Assembly (NCBI RefSeq): GCF_000226115.1
Contig: NC_016457.1
Span: forward strand, 8,556,001 to 8,620,000
Direction of reading: 5' to 3'
Source: Thermothielavioides terrestris NRRL 8126
Taxonomy: Eukaryota > Ascomycota > Sordariomycetes > Sordariales > Chaetomiaceae
DNA length: 64,000 bases
The notes under the pieces were generated by a model. It saw nothing but the letters and a program-made list of their open reading frames with translations. It did not search any database and was not told the origin of the DNA. Below are positions 1 through 9,608 of the stretch, piece after piece. How positions within the stretch are numbered: position 1 is the stretch's first letter; each line of letters starts with the position of its first letter. The translations under genes and the position numbers were made by a program.

Positions 1-36
1 CGAGCCTTAGGATAAGCGACCGAAAGTTCCTTCGGA

Positions 37-1300
37 GGATAAGGTAGTCGAAGAGCTTTGTAAGAAGCGCACCAAGGAATTGGGTGTCCTTATAGGCCAA
101 GCCCTAGCTCCTACTAAACAAGAGGTTGCTACTAAGCTCGAAGCTATATATAAGGAATACCTTGTGCTTATAGCTATCTAGAAGAGTAGGATAAAGTTAT
201 ATTCGTTTATCCTCTAGTGGATTATACACTCTATTCACCGACCTCTGCTCAACGTTGTATATATCGTTATTTCGAACACTAGACTTAGTAGTCCCTAAGC
301 TCTTATTTATAAGCTCTATAAATAGCTTACGCCTTTCGATACTTTCGTTGAAGATTTAGCCGTTCGACAATATATAATAGTACTGTAAAAGGTGTATAGA
401 GCAGGTGTCAACCTACGTAAGTGGTACCACTCTTAGAACAAGGCGTACCTATATATAAAGAGCTTCGATATCCCCAAAGTAGTTGGACCTAGAGCATTTA
501 AACACCTTATCGAGGTGGTCGGTCACCGGATCGCCTTAGACTAGGCTCGTCACTAGCTCTCCGAGATCGAGGTACTCAAGGCCTAGGGGCGCCTAATTCC
601 TACTCTTAAAGAGCTAGGCGCTCGCCTTAGTATTCAGATCGACAATACCGCTACTAAGGGGCTCGATTACAGCGTATTTACCTCTTTAGGAGCAGCTTAA
701 GGCAATGGTTCTACGGATAGTATAGGCTTTTATAGCTCGAGGCTCTACTTATACCTCTATAAGGCTAATAGCAAGTATAGGTAGAAGCTAGTAGAGTACT
801 AGTTTCTCTAGACGGTAATCACTAGGGTAGAGAAGGGCCGCTATAAGCTCTTAGAAGTATAGATTACCGAGATTAGAGAGCGCTTTAACGAACTAAAGTG
901 GAATTCCCTTTAGGAAAGCCTCTAAAAGCAGTATAGCTCTAGCTCTATAGAGTAGGGGAACTCCGAGTTAGCTTCTCCTAACAAGGTCGTCTACACTGTT
1001 ATCGACCTAAGCCTCTTAGGTAAAGGAGCTTACTATTCGTTTATATTCTCGACTACTATTACCTACTAGCTTTCTTAGAGTACTCTCCTCGACAACTATA
1101 CTACTTTGTATATCGTCAACGATAAGAAGCTCCTAGTTCTTAGTACCTTTATACTATTAGGAGACGGTGACTATATAGAAGTAAGTACTACCACTTTTCC
1201 TATTTCGGGAAAAGGAGAGTATATTATAAAAGGAGTGTTGAATAGAGAGTAGGGGAAAGGAACTATAGACCTCTATTTAAAGAACGTCGCTATAATAGAG
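37..1300 (+). pseudogene. Copia gag and protease remnant
   Basis: One frame can be followed from about base 37, interrupted only by TAG codons. The gag part (about 37-1000) reads as a helical capsid-like region. At about 1092 the peptide DNYTTLYIVND matches the position of the D-S/N-G-A-T-x-H-I-V protease active site of Copia elements, with residues consistent with RIP changes. It cannot encode a working polyprotein. The assignment rests on domain order and this motif. Confidence 0.7.
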
Positions 1301-1559
1301 GGCTTTTATACCAACATTGTATCAGAGACTACTCTATATATAGCTAGTATCTAGTATTTAGGTCTAGACTACTCTCTATAGTATAGAACGCTTAAAAAAA
1401 GTATAAAGGTCAAGTAGTTGATTTATAAGTTTAATATAGTTTTCTTCGAATCGAAGAACCTTTCCTCTTACTTTTATATTCTCCAACCTTTATAGAGCTT
1501 TATAGGCCTAGTGACAATGAATATAGTTGTTTATAAGGATAATGCGAGGTTATATACAT

Positions 1560-2570
1560 TATACGCGCCTTAAGAGAGAGAAGATATTAAGGAGCTTTAG
1601 TATAAGAGATCTAGACATCTAGGTTAAAGAGCTCTTTAGGCATTAGCGTAGAGCGCGAAGAACGTTAAGATCTAAGGAATATCGACGATCGAATATAAGG
1701 TATACGCTTTATTGTACACTAGAGAGTACAATACGCTTTATAAAATAGAGCATTGCGCTTTATAGCTATTCTAGTATATTTCCTAGGACCTCTTCTTATT
1801 TCCTTTTAGGTTTAATAGATCCTAGTACCTCCTTATAATTAAGGACAAATTCAGTGGACGGATCTAGGCTTTTATACTCTTTAACAAAGGTCAAACTGAG
1901 CTCTTCAACACTATTAGAGCTTTTGAATGCTAGGTCAAACGGCAATAGGGACTCAACGTCTATAAGATTCACTAGGACAACAATATAGGAGTCATTATAC
2001 CGGAAGATCACTAATTAACAACTTACTAGCTTTAGGTATACAACAAAGGTATCGACTTAGAGCTCGCACCAATATATATACTATAGCTAAATAAAGCGTT
2101 AAAGCGTATAGGATAAGTCTTATAGTTGAAGAGTATAAAAATACTTATTGATATAAACTTGCCTACGAAGCTCTAGCTAAAGGGTATAAAGGTAGTAGCC
2201 TTCTTATATACTATCTTGCCTAGCTATGCTCATAGTCTTCGGAGCTCTAACGAGGTACTCTACTCCTAGTTTAAGAATTACTTTCGTTAGTAGGAACCAA
2301 CCTTCTACTAAGCGCTAACGACGGATCTACGCCCTAACTAGTCTAGGATCTTCGTATATAGCTATAGAGTATACCCCTTGGATAAGGAGTATAAAGCTAG
2401 GCATTAGAAGAGAGAATTTAAAGTGTAGCTATATAGGCGAATCGGGTACCTAATTAGGTATAGAGCATCCAACATTTACTATATCTAGGTGCCTAAGCTC
2501 AACAAGGTTATTGTAACGAGGAACGTAACGTTCAACAAGAGGACCTTTTACCGTCTAGGTAAGGAAGAGC
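1560..2570 (+). pseudogene. Copia pre-integrase and integrase remnant
   Basis: A WHRxxxHLG-like pre-integrase zinc signature lies near 1600. A core segment reading KDKFSGRIWAFIL at about 1840 is typical of the integrase catalytic core, where DxFS precedes the second catalytic Asp region. Near 2340-2550 a stretch ends with VPKLNKVIVTRNVTFN, the usual Copia integrase C-terminal signature. TAG codons interrupt the frame repeatedly. A short antisense open frame across 1796-2011 is only a shadow of this. Confidence 0.75.
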
Positions 2571-2970
2571 TTCTAGCTTACGAAGTTACTATTGTTAAGG
2601 ATATAGCAAAGCACCTAGACGAGGGGGTTAAAGAGATCTAGGACGCTAAGTCGATTCTTCGAACGCTCTACGAACTCAAGTACAAAGGACTAACGCTAAA
2701 GTCTATTACTATTATAGTTCCTAAGCGTAAAAGTATATTACTAGGTCAAGACTCAGGGGTAGGAGAAGTGTAGGCGTAGGGTAGACTCTTAACCCCTAAG
2801 ATGTTATTAGAACTATAGGCTTAGCTATAGAAAGAGCTTATAAATAGAAGTGATAATAGAAACAGGGGTCTAGTCGATAATTCTAGTACTCTTCTAGAGA
2901 CTAGTGGAGTATCTAGGGACCTTGGGCTAGCAGTGGCCGTCCTACAAGGCGCTGCCCCTAGGAGCGAACG

Positions 2971-3150
2971 TAAGGCTTCTCCGCTTATAGAGCACCTAGC
3001 TCTATAAAGCGAATATAAGGCTTCTCCGTCTATAGAGCACCTAGCTCTACAAAGCGAATATAAGGCTTCTCTGCCTATAGAGCACCTAGCTCTGTAAAGC
3101 GACTATAAGGCATCTCCGCCTATAGAGCCTCTAGCTCTATAAAGTAAGGA
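2971..3150 (+). repeat. Four-copy 45-bp tandem repeat inside the Copia spacer
   Basis: Copies begin with TAAGGCTTCT or a one-base variant at 2971, 3016, 3061 and 3106, a constant 45-bp period. In the element's reading frame each unit encodes 15 residues, KASPxIEHLALxSEY. The array lies between integrase and reverse transcriptase, where Copia polyproteins have a variable linker. The in-frame period suggests it expanded while the element was still coding. Confidence 0.85.
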
Positions 3151-3689
3151 AGAGGATATGTTCTATAATACGGTGGAATATATAGCGGAGTAGGAAGCTT
3201 AGCCTATAAGGTATAAAGCTCTATAAACGTAACCTTCGACTAATAAACTAGCACTAAGTGTACTAAAACCGCGATATAAACCTAAGAAGCCTCTTATATC
3301 TACGAGAAGGAATATACGAATTTAGAAGCCTTCTATGAAAGCGCGTGAGAATATAGCTCTGAGTATAGCTTTGGAGTATATATACATTTTCTTCATTGGG
3401 TCGTTGGAAATATAGGAGAACCTAGGGTTGAGGTTCTAGACTAATCACCTAGATCCTACTCCCTAGGAAGCCTACGATAGTAACGAGACGCTTTTCTCTA
3501 TATCTTAGGAGGGTATTGAGACGCTCTTCTTAAAGTTGTTTCAAACCTTATATATAGTATTTGCTACTACTGTTGGCTAGATGCTAACGATATGTTATAA
3601 CATCGAGCTCCCCCCTCTCCCAAAGAGCTAGAGAGACTTAGAGAACTACGAGTATAGGAAGGAGTTCAAGGTAGCTATATATAAGGAGA

Positions 3690-5170
3690 TCCGTAATTTG
3701 ACAAGTAAAGGAACGTAGCGAGAGATCAAGCGAGAGTATACGAAAACGTAGCCTCTGCCCTTGAAATAGGTGTTCGACTATAAGCTTAATAAGGATAACA
3801 ACCTTAAGAAGTATAAGGCATATATCTATATACGAGGCGATCTATAAGACACTACTAATATCGTAAATATATATATAGCTACCCTCGCTATACGCTCTTT
3901 TCGCACTGTTATAGCGCTTATAGCGCACTTCGACCTCGAAGTGAAGTAGTTCGATGTTAAGTAGGCGTTCCTAAATGTAAGAAGGCTAGACGTAGAGCAG
4001 GTGACTTATAAGCTTCTAGACAGATTTAAGAAACTAAGGATCTGTATAGAGCTTTTGAAGGCTCTCTATAGGCTAAAGGACTCACTGCTCTTATAGTACA
4101 ATGAGTTCTGCGGTACTCTCAAAGAGCTTAGTTTACAACCCTTTGTAGAAGAACCTTGCCTGTTCCTCGACCCTAAGAAGAAGATAATCCTTATCTTCTA
4201 TATCGACGACTTCTTAGTAGTTTACTATCGAGATAACGCTATAGCCGTAGAGCGTATTATAAAGGGCATTAAGGCGAAGTACAAAGTATATAAGTAGGGC
4301 GATATCGAGCACTTCCTTGGGATTAGGGTTATCTATAATTATAGAGTATATAAGATCTAGCTCGTATACGACTAGTATATTGAGAAGATTGTAAAGAAGT
4401 ATAGTCTCTTCGATATTATAAACGCTCTAGCTATCCCTCTTCTTACTAAGGAGCTTCGTAAGTTCGAAGGAGAGGCGTCCCCTAAATAGGTTAAACTGTA
4501 CTAAGAGCTTATAGGCTCGATCCTCTACTCTGTAGTTATAATCCGACTAGACGTTACGTTTATAGCTATAAAGCTCTCCTAGTTTCTAACAAATCTAGGA
4601 CTAGAGCACATCAAAGCGGCGAAACGAGTTATTTAGTATCTATATACTATATACTTCTTTAATATATAGTACAGGGGTAAGAGCATTTACTAGGTACTCT
4701 AGATTATATTCGATATATCGTATAGCGATAATCTAGATATACAACGCTTTTTATAGAGCTATATTATAATGCTCTTTAGAGGGTTGATCTTCTAGAAGGC
4801 TATACAATAGGATACTGTCACTATATCTTCTACCAAGGCGGAGTTGAAAGCTCTGTCGCTTACCGTAGCTAAGACAATCGCCCTAAAGCGCTTGTTTAAG
4901 GACCTTGCGTTTAAGATTAGAGAGCCTTAGAGGATCTTCTATAATAATCAGTAAACAATTCGGCTTATAGTAGAAGAGTATACAAAGATCAATACTCGTC
5001 TACGCTATATAGATATTTATAATATATAGCTTTACTAGGAGTATTAGAACAAGTAGTTCGATATGCTCTACCTCCCTACTACGTAGATGCCTATAGATGG
5101 TTTAACGAAATAGCTTTTAAAGTAGAAGTTCGAGCACTTCTATACTCTATTGAACCTTTAAGATATACGT
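3690..5170 (+). pseudogene. Copia reverse transcriptase and RNase H remnant
   Basis: Near 3930 the frame reads HFDLEVK, stop, FDVK, stop, AFLN, the conserved Copia RT block with Gln or Thr codons replaced by TAG. The catalytic YxDD box is FYIDDFLVV at about 4197. Later landmarks are KAKYKVYK and HFLGI (about 4270-4325). STKAELKALSLTVAK (about 4830) is the Copia RNase H active-site block. MPIDGLTK (about 5090) is the usual RNase H end. Order and spacing are normal, but the many amber codons make it non-functional. Confidence 0.93.
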
Positions 5171-5229
5171 TAAGCAAGAAAAGAGTAGGAGAGTCAACTA
5201 TCTTCTTTATAAAGACTATCTACTGCTAC

Positions 5230-5960
5230 TGTTCTATACTCTCGCCCTATATATTCTAGCGATTGATAAGCTCTATTATCGCTACCTTTCTCCGAAGCCG
5301 AAGGATCCTCGCCTATATCTCTAATCGCTCTATTAGCTCTATTGTCTATACAACGACTTGCTCTAGTTCTCGGTTATCAACCAATTTATCGCTCTCCACC
5401 TATTTAGAGAGCACCTTCTACGTCTTACTCTCTGTCAACGCCGTAGGCGTAAAACCAAGGGGGTTATCTAGGGCTCTACCCTAGGCGGCTATAGGGACCT
5501 CCTACGCCTACTACTAAGGCTACTCCTCTACTGGCTCTGCTATATCTATATCCTTCTACTCTCCTTCCTCCTCGATCTTTTAGAGATCGTTCAAAAGTGT
5601 ATAAAGCGTAGGACGAATCTTCTTTGTAGCCTATATAGTGTTAGATAGGGGGTATAGAGTAGTAGATAATAGAGACTTACCTTTTGGTCAAAGTCGTTGA
5701 TAGCTATAGTTAGAGCTTGTACCTTCTCTATAGTAGTAGGTAAGATCGGTTTATAGCTATGGTTGAAGCGTTTACAATGCTAGTAGCGTATACTACGGCT
5801 ATTATAGTTATAGTAGGTTCTATTATAGGAGCCTACGAGAGCAGCATATATATAGCCTAGGTATAGGATCTTATACTCTATAGTCATTTATAGTATATAA
5901 TTGGGAGGTGTATTAGGGCGATATAGCAATAGGCTAGAAGGAAGAGCGTATAACTCACTC
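5230..5960 (-). pseudogene. Degraded antisense ORF with Cys/His-spaced segment
   Basis: On the minus strand, from about 5900 down to 5690, a frame reads RTYYNYNSRSIRY, stop, HCKRFNHSYKPI, then a polar stretch ending IAINDFDQK immediately before a GTAAGT donor-like site. If some Tyr codons were Cys codons before CpA-to-TpA change, this would be a C-x2-C...C-x2-C zinc-binding motif. It runs opposite to the Copia polyprotein, so it is either a host gene fragment or an accessory antisense ORF of the element. I cannot name the family. Confidence 0.4.
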
Positions 5961-6425
5961 GACTAGGGGACCGCGACGCTAGTTGGAAAAAGGCGTAGCA
6001 GGCTCTTTGGAAGCGGTATACAGGGTGGTAGGTTCTACCACAAGCTCTTCGGCACTATCACCCTCCTCTAAAGGGGTAGACGAAGGTATAGGCAATTCGT
6101 CTAAGAAGATATCGAAGTATAGAGGTATAGTAGTCTTATATACTCTAGAGAGCTAGGAATAGTAGTGGTAGTGGCTACCGTATATATAAACAAGAGGATA
6201 TATATAGGAAGAAGGAAGCTTAAGCTCCTATAGGTAGGAATTTATACCCCCCCTAGATCTAAGCGCTTTGATTAGCTAGAATCGCGCTTTAGAATTTCTT
6301 ATAGCCTTGCACAACCTACTCCTATACAATCTACTGTTCATAAGGATTTCCTATATTCTAGTTTTTCGTAGTTCAATTGTTCAACTCGCATGTATTTAGG
6401 CGCTCTGTTAAACAACTAGGGGGTG

Positions 6426-6809
6426 TGTCACGTCAGGGGTAAGGGGCTTAGAGCTTGGTATAGCGCACTAGCTATAGCTTCCCCACTCCTGGATATATAT
6501 ATACTACGCTCTGTTCAGTCTTTAGCTCTCCTTTGTACTGGAACAACGTACTCTCTCTTTGTATTCCGATGCTCTACTACGATCCCACCGTTGTATCCAC
6601 ACCTTGTAGCTCGCTGTAGCGTGTCAGGGTTACAGAAAGCGGAGAGTCTGGGAAAACAGAGACTTGTGCGTTTGGCAGCCCTTATGATTGGTTGTGCGTT
6701 TGGTAGCCCTTGTGGTTGACCCCCAAGGTCTGGGGGGGTGTGTCGCGTATAGTATATAGGGTGCCCCTAGCCTTTGTAGGGCAAGGATGTCCTTTTGCCC
6801 GTTGTGACA
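6426..6809 (+). repeat. Putative LTR of the Copia element
   Basis: The 384-bp block begins TGTCACG and ends TTGTGACA, so its termini are TGTCAC and GTGACA, a perfect six-base terminal inverted repeat of the TG...CA type. It follows a G-rich run (CTAGGGGGTG) that could be a polypurine tract. It is followed by a sequence resembling a half-tRNA primer site. Its last 180 bases recur at 6971-7152. No matching 5-bp target duplication is seen. It is much less RIP-altered than the internal region. Confidence 0.65.
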
Positions 6810-6828
6810 GTTATGAGCCCGGTTCGCG
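6810..6828 (+). other. Candidate primer-binding site (half initiator tRNA-Met)
   Basis: Directly after the LTR end comes GTTATGAGCCC, the exact complement of GGGCTCATAAC, the anticodon arm of eukaryotic initiator tRNA-Met. Many Copia-group elements (Ty5, Drosophila copia) prime from a cleaved half-tRNA through this arm. The match and its position immediately after an LTR are seen directly. Use as a primer site is inference. Confidence 0.55.
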
Positions 6829-6970
6829 TAGTGGTCTTGCATCTCGCCGGCCGTTCCCTGCGTATAGTAGCTACAATACGCAAAGGTCTATGGTTCGAAC
6901 CATAGTCCGACTGGCTCGGTTTAGACCGTCGACGCCCTAGCGTGCAACGCTGATGGGGACCCTGGTCGGG

Positions 6971-7152
6971 TTACGGAAAGCGGAGAGTCTGGGAAAACAG
7001 AGACTTGTGCGTTTGGCAGCCCTTATGATTGGTTGTGCGTTTGGTAGCCCTTGTGGTTGACCCCCAAGGTCTGGGGGGGTGTGTCGCGCATAGTATATAG
7101 GGTGCCCCTAGCCTTTGCAGGGCAAGGATGTCCTTTTGCCCGTTGTGACAGT
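6971..7152 (+). repeat. Second, 5'-truncated copy of the LTR
   Basis: This 182-bp segment repeats 6630-6811 at a 341-bp offset with only three differences. Two of them (CG-CA-TAG against CG-TA-TAG, and TTTG-CA against TTTG-TA) are CpA in this copy and TpA in the first. It lacks the first 200 bases of the LTR, ends with the same GTGACA, and has no primer-site sequence after it. About 160 bp of unrelated sequence, with an 18-bp perfect palindrome at 6888-6905, separates the copies. Confidence 0.9.
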
Positions 7153-7862
7153 ATCGCTGGCACCGCGGCATTGTGGCTGTATCGCTGGCACTGCGGGCAT
7201 CGCGGGCATCGCTAGCACCGCGGCATCATGGCTGTATCGCGGGCATCGCGGGCATCATGGCTGTATCGCTGGCACTGCGGGCATCGCTGGCACCGCGGCA
7301 TTGTGGCTGTATCGCTGGCACCGCGGGCATCGCGGGCATCATGACTGTATCGCTGGCACCGCGGCATTGTGGCTGTATCGCTGGCACCGCGGCATCATGG
7401 CTGTATCGCTGGCACCGCGGGTATCGCTGGCACCGCGGCATTGTGGCTGTATCGCTGGCACCGCGGCATCATGGCTATATCGCTGGCACCGCGGGTATCG
7501 CTGGCACCACGGCATCATGGCTGTATCGCTGGCACCGCGGGTATCGCTGGCACCGCGGCATCATGGCTGTATCGCTGGCACCGCGGGTATCGCTGGCACC
7601 GCGGCATTGTGACTGTATCGCGGGCACCGTAGCATTGTGGCTGTATCGCGGGCACCGCGGCATTGTGGCTGTATCGTGGGCATCGTGGGCATCATGACTG
7701 TATCGCTGGCACCGCGGTATTGTGGCTGTATCGCTGGCACTGCGGGCATCGCTGGCACCGCGGCATCATGGCTGTATCGCGGCCACCGCATGCACCGCGG
7801 GCATTGCGGCATCGAAGCTGTGTTGTGGCCACCGTGGGTATCGCGGGCATCGCGGGCATCGC
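7153..7862. repeat. GC-rich minisatellite, family A
   Basis: About 700 bp is built from two alternating 14-bp modules, CGCTGGCACCGCGG and CATCATGGCTGTAT (or CATTGTGGCTGTAT), with shortened versions such as CGGGCATCG. Unit order varies, giving higher-order periods. Both strands stay open in several frames, producing repetitive Ala/Gly/Tyr/Arg or Pro/Ala/Ser peptides that I do not regard as genes. It starts at the end of the second LTR copy. Confidence 0.9.
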
Positions 7863-8460
7863 GGGCACTGCAGTAGCGGTCGGGACGGCGTTCGGTACGG
7901 CGGTCGGCATGGCGGTCGTCGCCCTGGATATTGAACGGCGGTCGGCATGGCGGTCGGCATGGTGGTCGGCACGGCGGTTGGCACCCAGGATGTTGAACAG
8001 CGGTTCGGCACAGCGGTCGGCACCGCGGTCTGCGCCCTGGTTATTGAACGGCGGTCGGCACCCTGCATATTCAACGGCGGTTGGTTCGGCGGTTGGCACC
8101 TAGGATGTTGAACAGCGGTTCGGCACAGCGGTCGGCACGCAGGATATTGAACAGCGGTCGGCACGGCGGTCTACGCCATATCGAACGGCGGTCGGTACGG
8201 CGGTCGGTACGGCGGTTGGCACGGCGGTCTACGCCCTGGTTATTGAACGGCGGTCGGCACGGCGGTCGGCACCCAGGATATTGAACAGCGGTTCAGCACG
8301 GCGGTCGGCACGGCGGTTGGTACCCAGGATATTGAACAACGGTTCGGTACGGCGGTCGGCACGGCGGTCTGCGCCCTGGATATCGAACTGCGGTCGGCAT
8401 AGCGGGCATGGCGGTTCGGCACAGCGGTCGGCGCCCAGGATACTCAACAGCGGTTGCAGA
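7863..8460. repeat. GC-rich minisatellite, family B
   Basis: Family A gives way to a different unit, GGCGGTCGGCAC repeated in varying number and separated by CCAGGATATTGAACAG or CCCTGGATATTGAACG spacers, for about 600 bp. Again no frame has gene-like composition. The two families share CGGCAC/GGCAC cores, so B may derive from A by drift, but this is only an impression. Confidence 0.88.
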
Positions 8461-9608
8461 TATCGTAGTTATCCTGGCCATCGCAAGCACATCGTAGATA
8501 TCGCAGGCATGCAGTATGCAGGCGTTGCTCGCCTGCGTAAGGTGTTTTAGCGGGCCCAACATACGCAACAGAGGAGATGCCTAAAAAGGAAGTATCAAAA
8601 CATCAACAAGCACTCGAAAACACCAGAAAATGGCTATTTGGGCCTTTTTTTGCAGTATCTACAGCTTCAAATTCGAGGGCGATGGTTGCCCACTGTTGCC
8701 CACTGTTGGCTACTGTTGTTCAAATTGGGGTGTGTTGCAGGCACCTGGACCCACTTTCGCCTGGTGTTTGGAAGCGACAACAGTCCAACAGCAATATTGA
8801 AGCATAGCTTCAATGACGTGGCCTTGCCATATCTCGAAGTTATGGTATAGTAGGCGCTATTGAGGGCAGTATCAACGTCATAGTAGTAGAGCGTTGTGGC
8901 TTAGTTAACTCGGCCCTTGGGCCGGCAGGCAGGGTATCGACGGGCATCCTAGGCAGCGTGTTTGGGCATCCTGGGCATTGACTAAACCCAGTCGGTGTAA
9001 GCGGGCAGGCGGGCCGAGCCATTGCTGTGCCGACGACCGGGCCGAGCCAGCTAAAGTCCGAGCCAGCGCCGGGGGGGGCAAGACGGCTGTGCCAGAGCCG
9101 GACCTGAGACGGCTGACGGCATCGTCGGAGGCTTCGGCGCGGCCGGTTGTCTCCCCGGCGTGGCCGGTAGGAAGGCTGCTGGCTGGCTTGGGCGGTGTCG
9201 GCTGTAGTGGGCTGCGGGTGACTCCGGCATCGGCATCGTTGCGGCATCGCCAAGCTTCGCTTCACATTTACTGAGGCTCAGCACAGTCAAGGGTCTAGTG
9301 CTGTATTCGCAAGTGCTTGCATCTATCAAGTAACGTGGCGATTGACTGTTGGGCTTCACAAAAAACGAAGAATCACCGGGCAAGGTCTCGTACAAAAGTG
9401 CCATTTGGAATTGGAATTGTCCAGACTTTCTAAATACAAGCCGAATGGACCCCGGAACTTGCTGCTCTGCATGTCCGACTACCCCGCTTTTACGTTCCAA
9501 TTATCCGCTGCTTGTCTGGTCACTTCGTTGGAAACTGGACCGAGTTGGACTAGAAGTTCTGTAAAAGAGTAAGCATAGGAAAGAAGCCGGCAAGGTGACG
9601 TGAACAAG
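8461..9608. other. Gene-free spacer between minisatellite and kinase gene
   Basis: A frame at 8577-8807 starts with ATG and gives a 76-residue peptide without recognisable features. 8900-9270 is a GC-rich segment open on both strands with low-complexity Pro/Ala/Arg translations. I see no RNA gene or known repeat. The last 200 bp probably hold the promoter of the kinase gene. Confidence 0.5.

Larger units (their letters stand above)
1..6425 (+). mobile_element. RIP-degraded Ty1/Copia LTR retrotransposon, internal region
   Basis: The stretch is rich in TpA, poor in CpA and TpG, and has no open frame, yet all Copia domains can still be read on the plus strand through scattered stops. The order is gag, protease, integrase, reverse transcriptase, RNase H, which defines Ty1/Copia rather than Gypsy. 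In the parts I translated the in-frame stops are almost all TAG, standing where Gln (CAG) or Trp (TGG) is expected. CpG is kept while CpA and TpG are lost, the pattern of RIP. The 5' LTR lies outside the window. The candidate 3' LTR follows at 6426 after a purine-rich run. The element is dead. Confidence 0.93.

Noticed and set aside
6812..6905. Possible tRNA gene (TAGTGG followed by GGTTCGAACC)
   Set aside because: The T-arm is an even palindrome, so a 7-base loop with a 5-bp stem cannot form, and no acceptor stem pairs.
1..7152. Stop-codon recoding (amber read as Gln/Trp) as an explanation for the TAG-only pattern
   Set aside because: The host genes here use TAG as a normal stop, for example at 45297 and 49140, and the CpA-to-TpA bias explains the pattern.
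7115..8568. Many overlapping open frames of 60-175 codons
   Set aside because: They are translations of the minisatellite in all frames, with repetitive composition and no start context.
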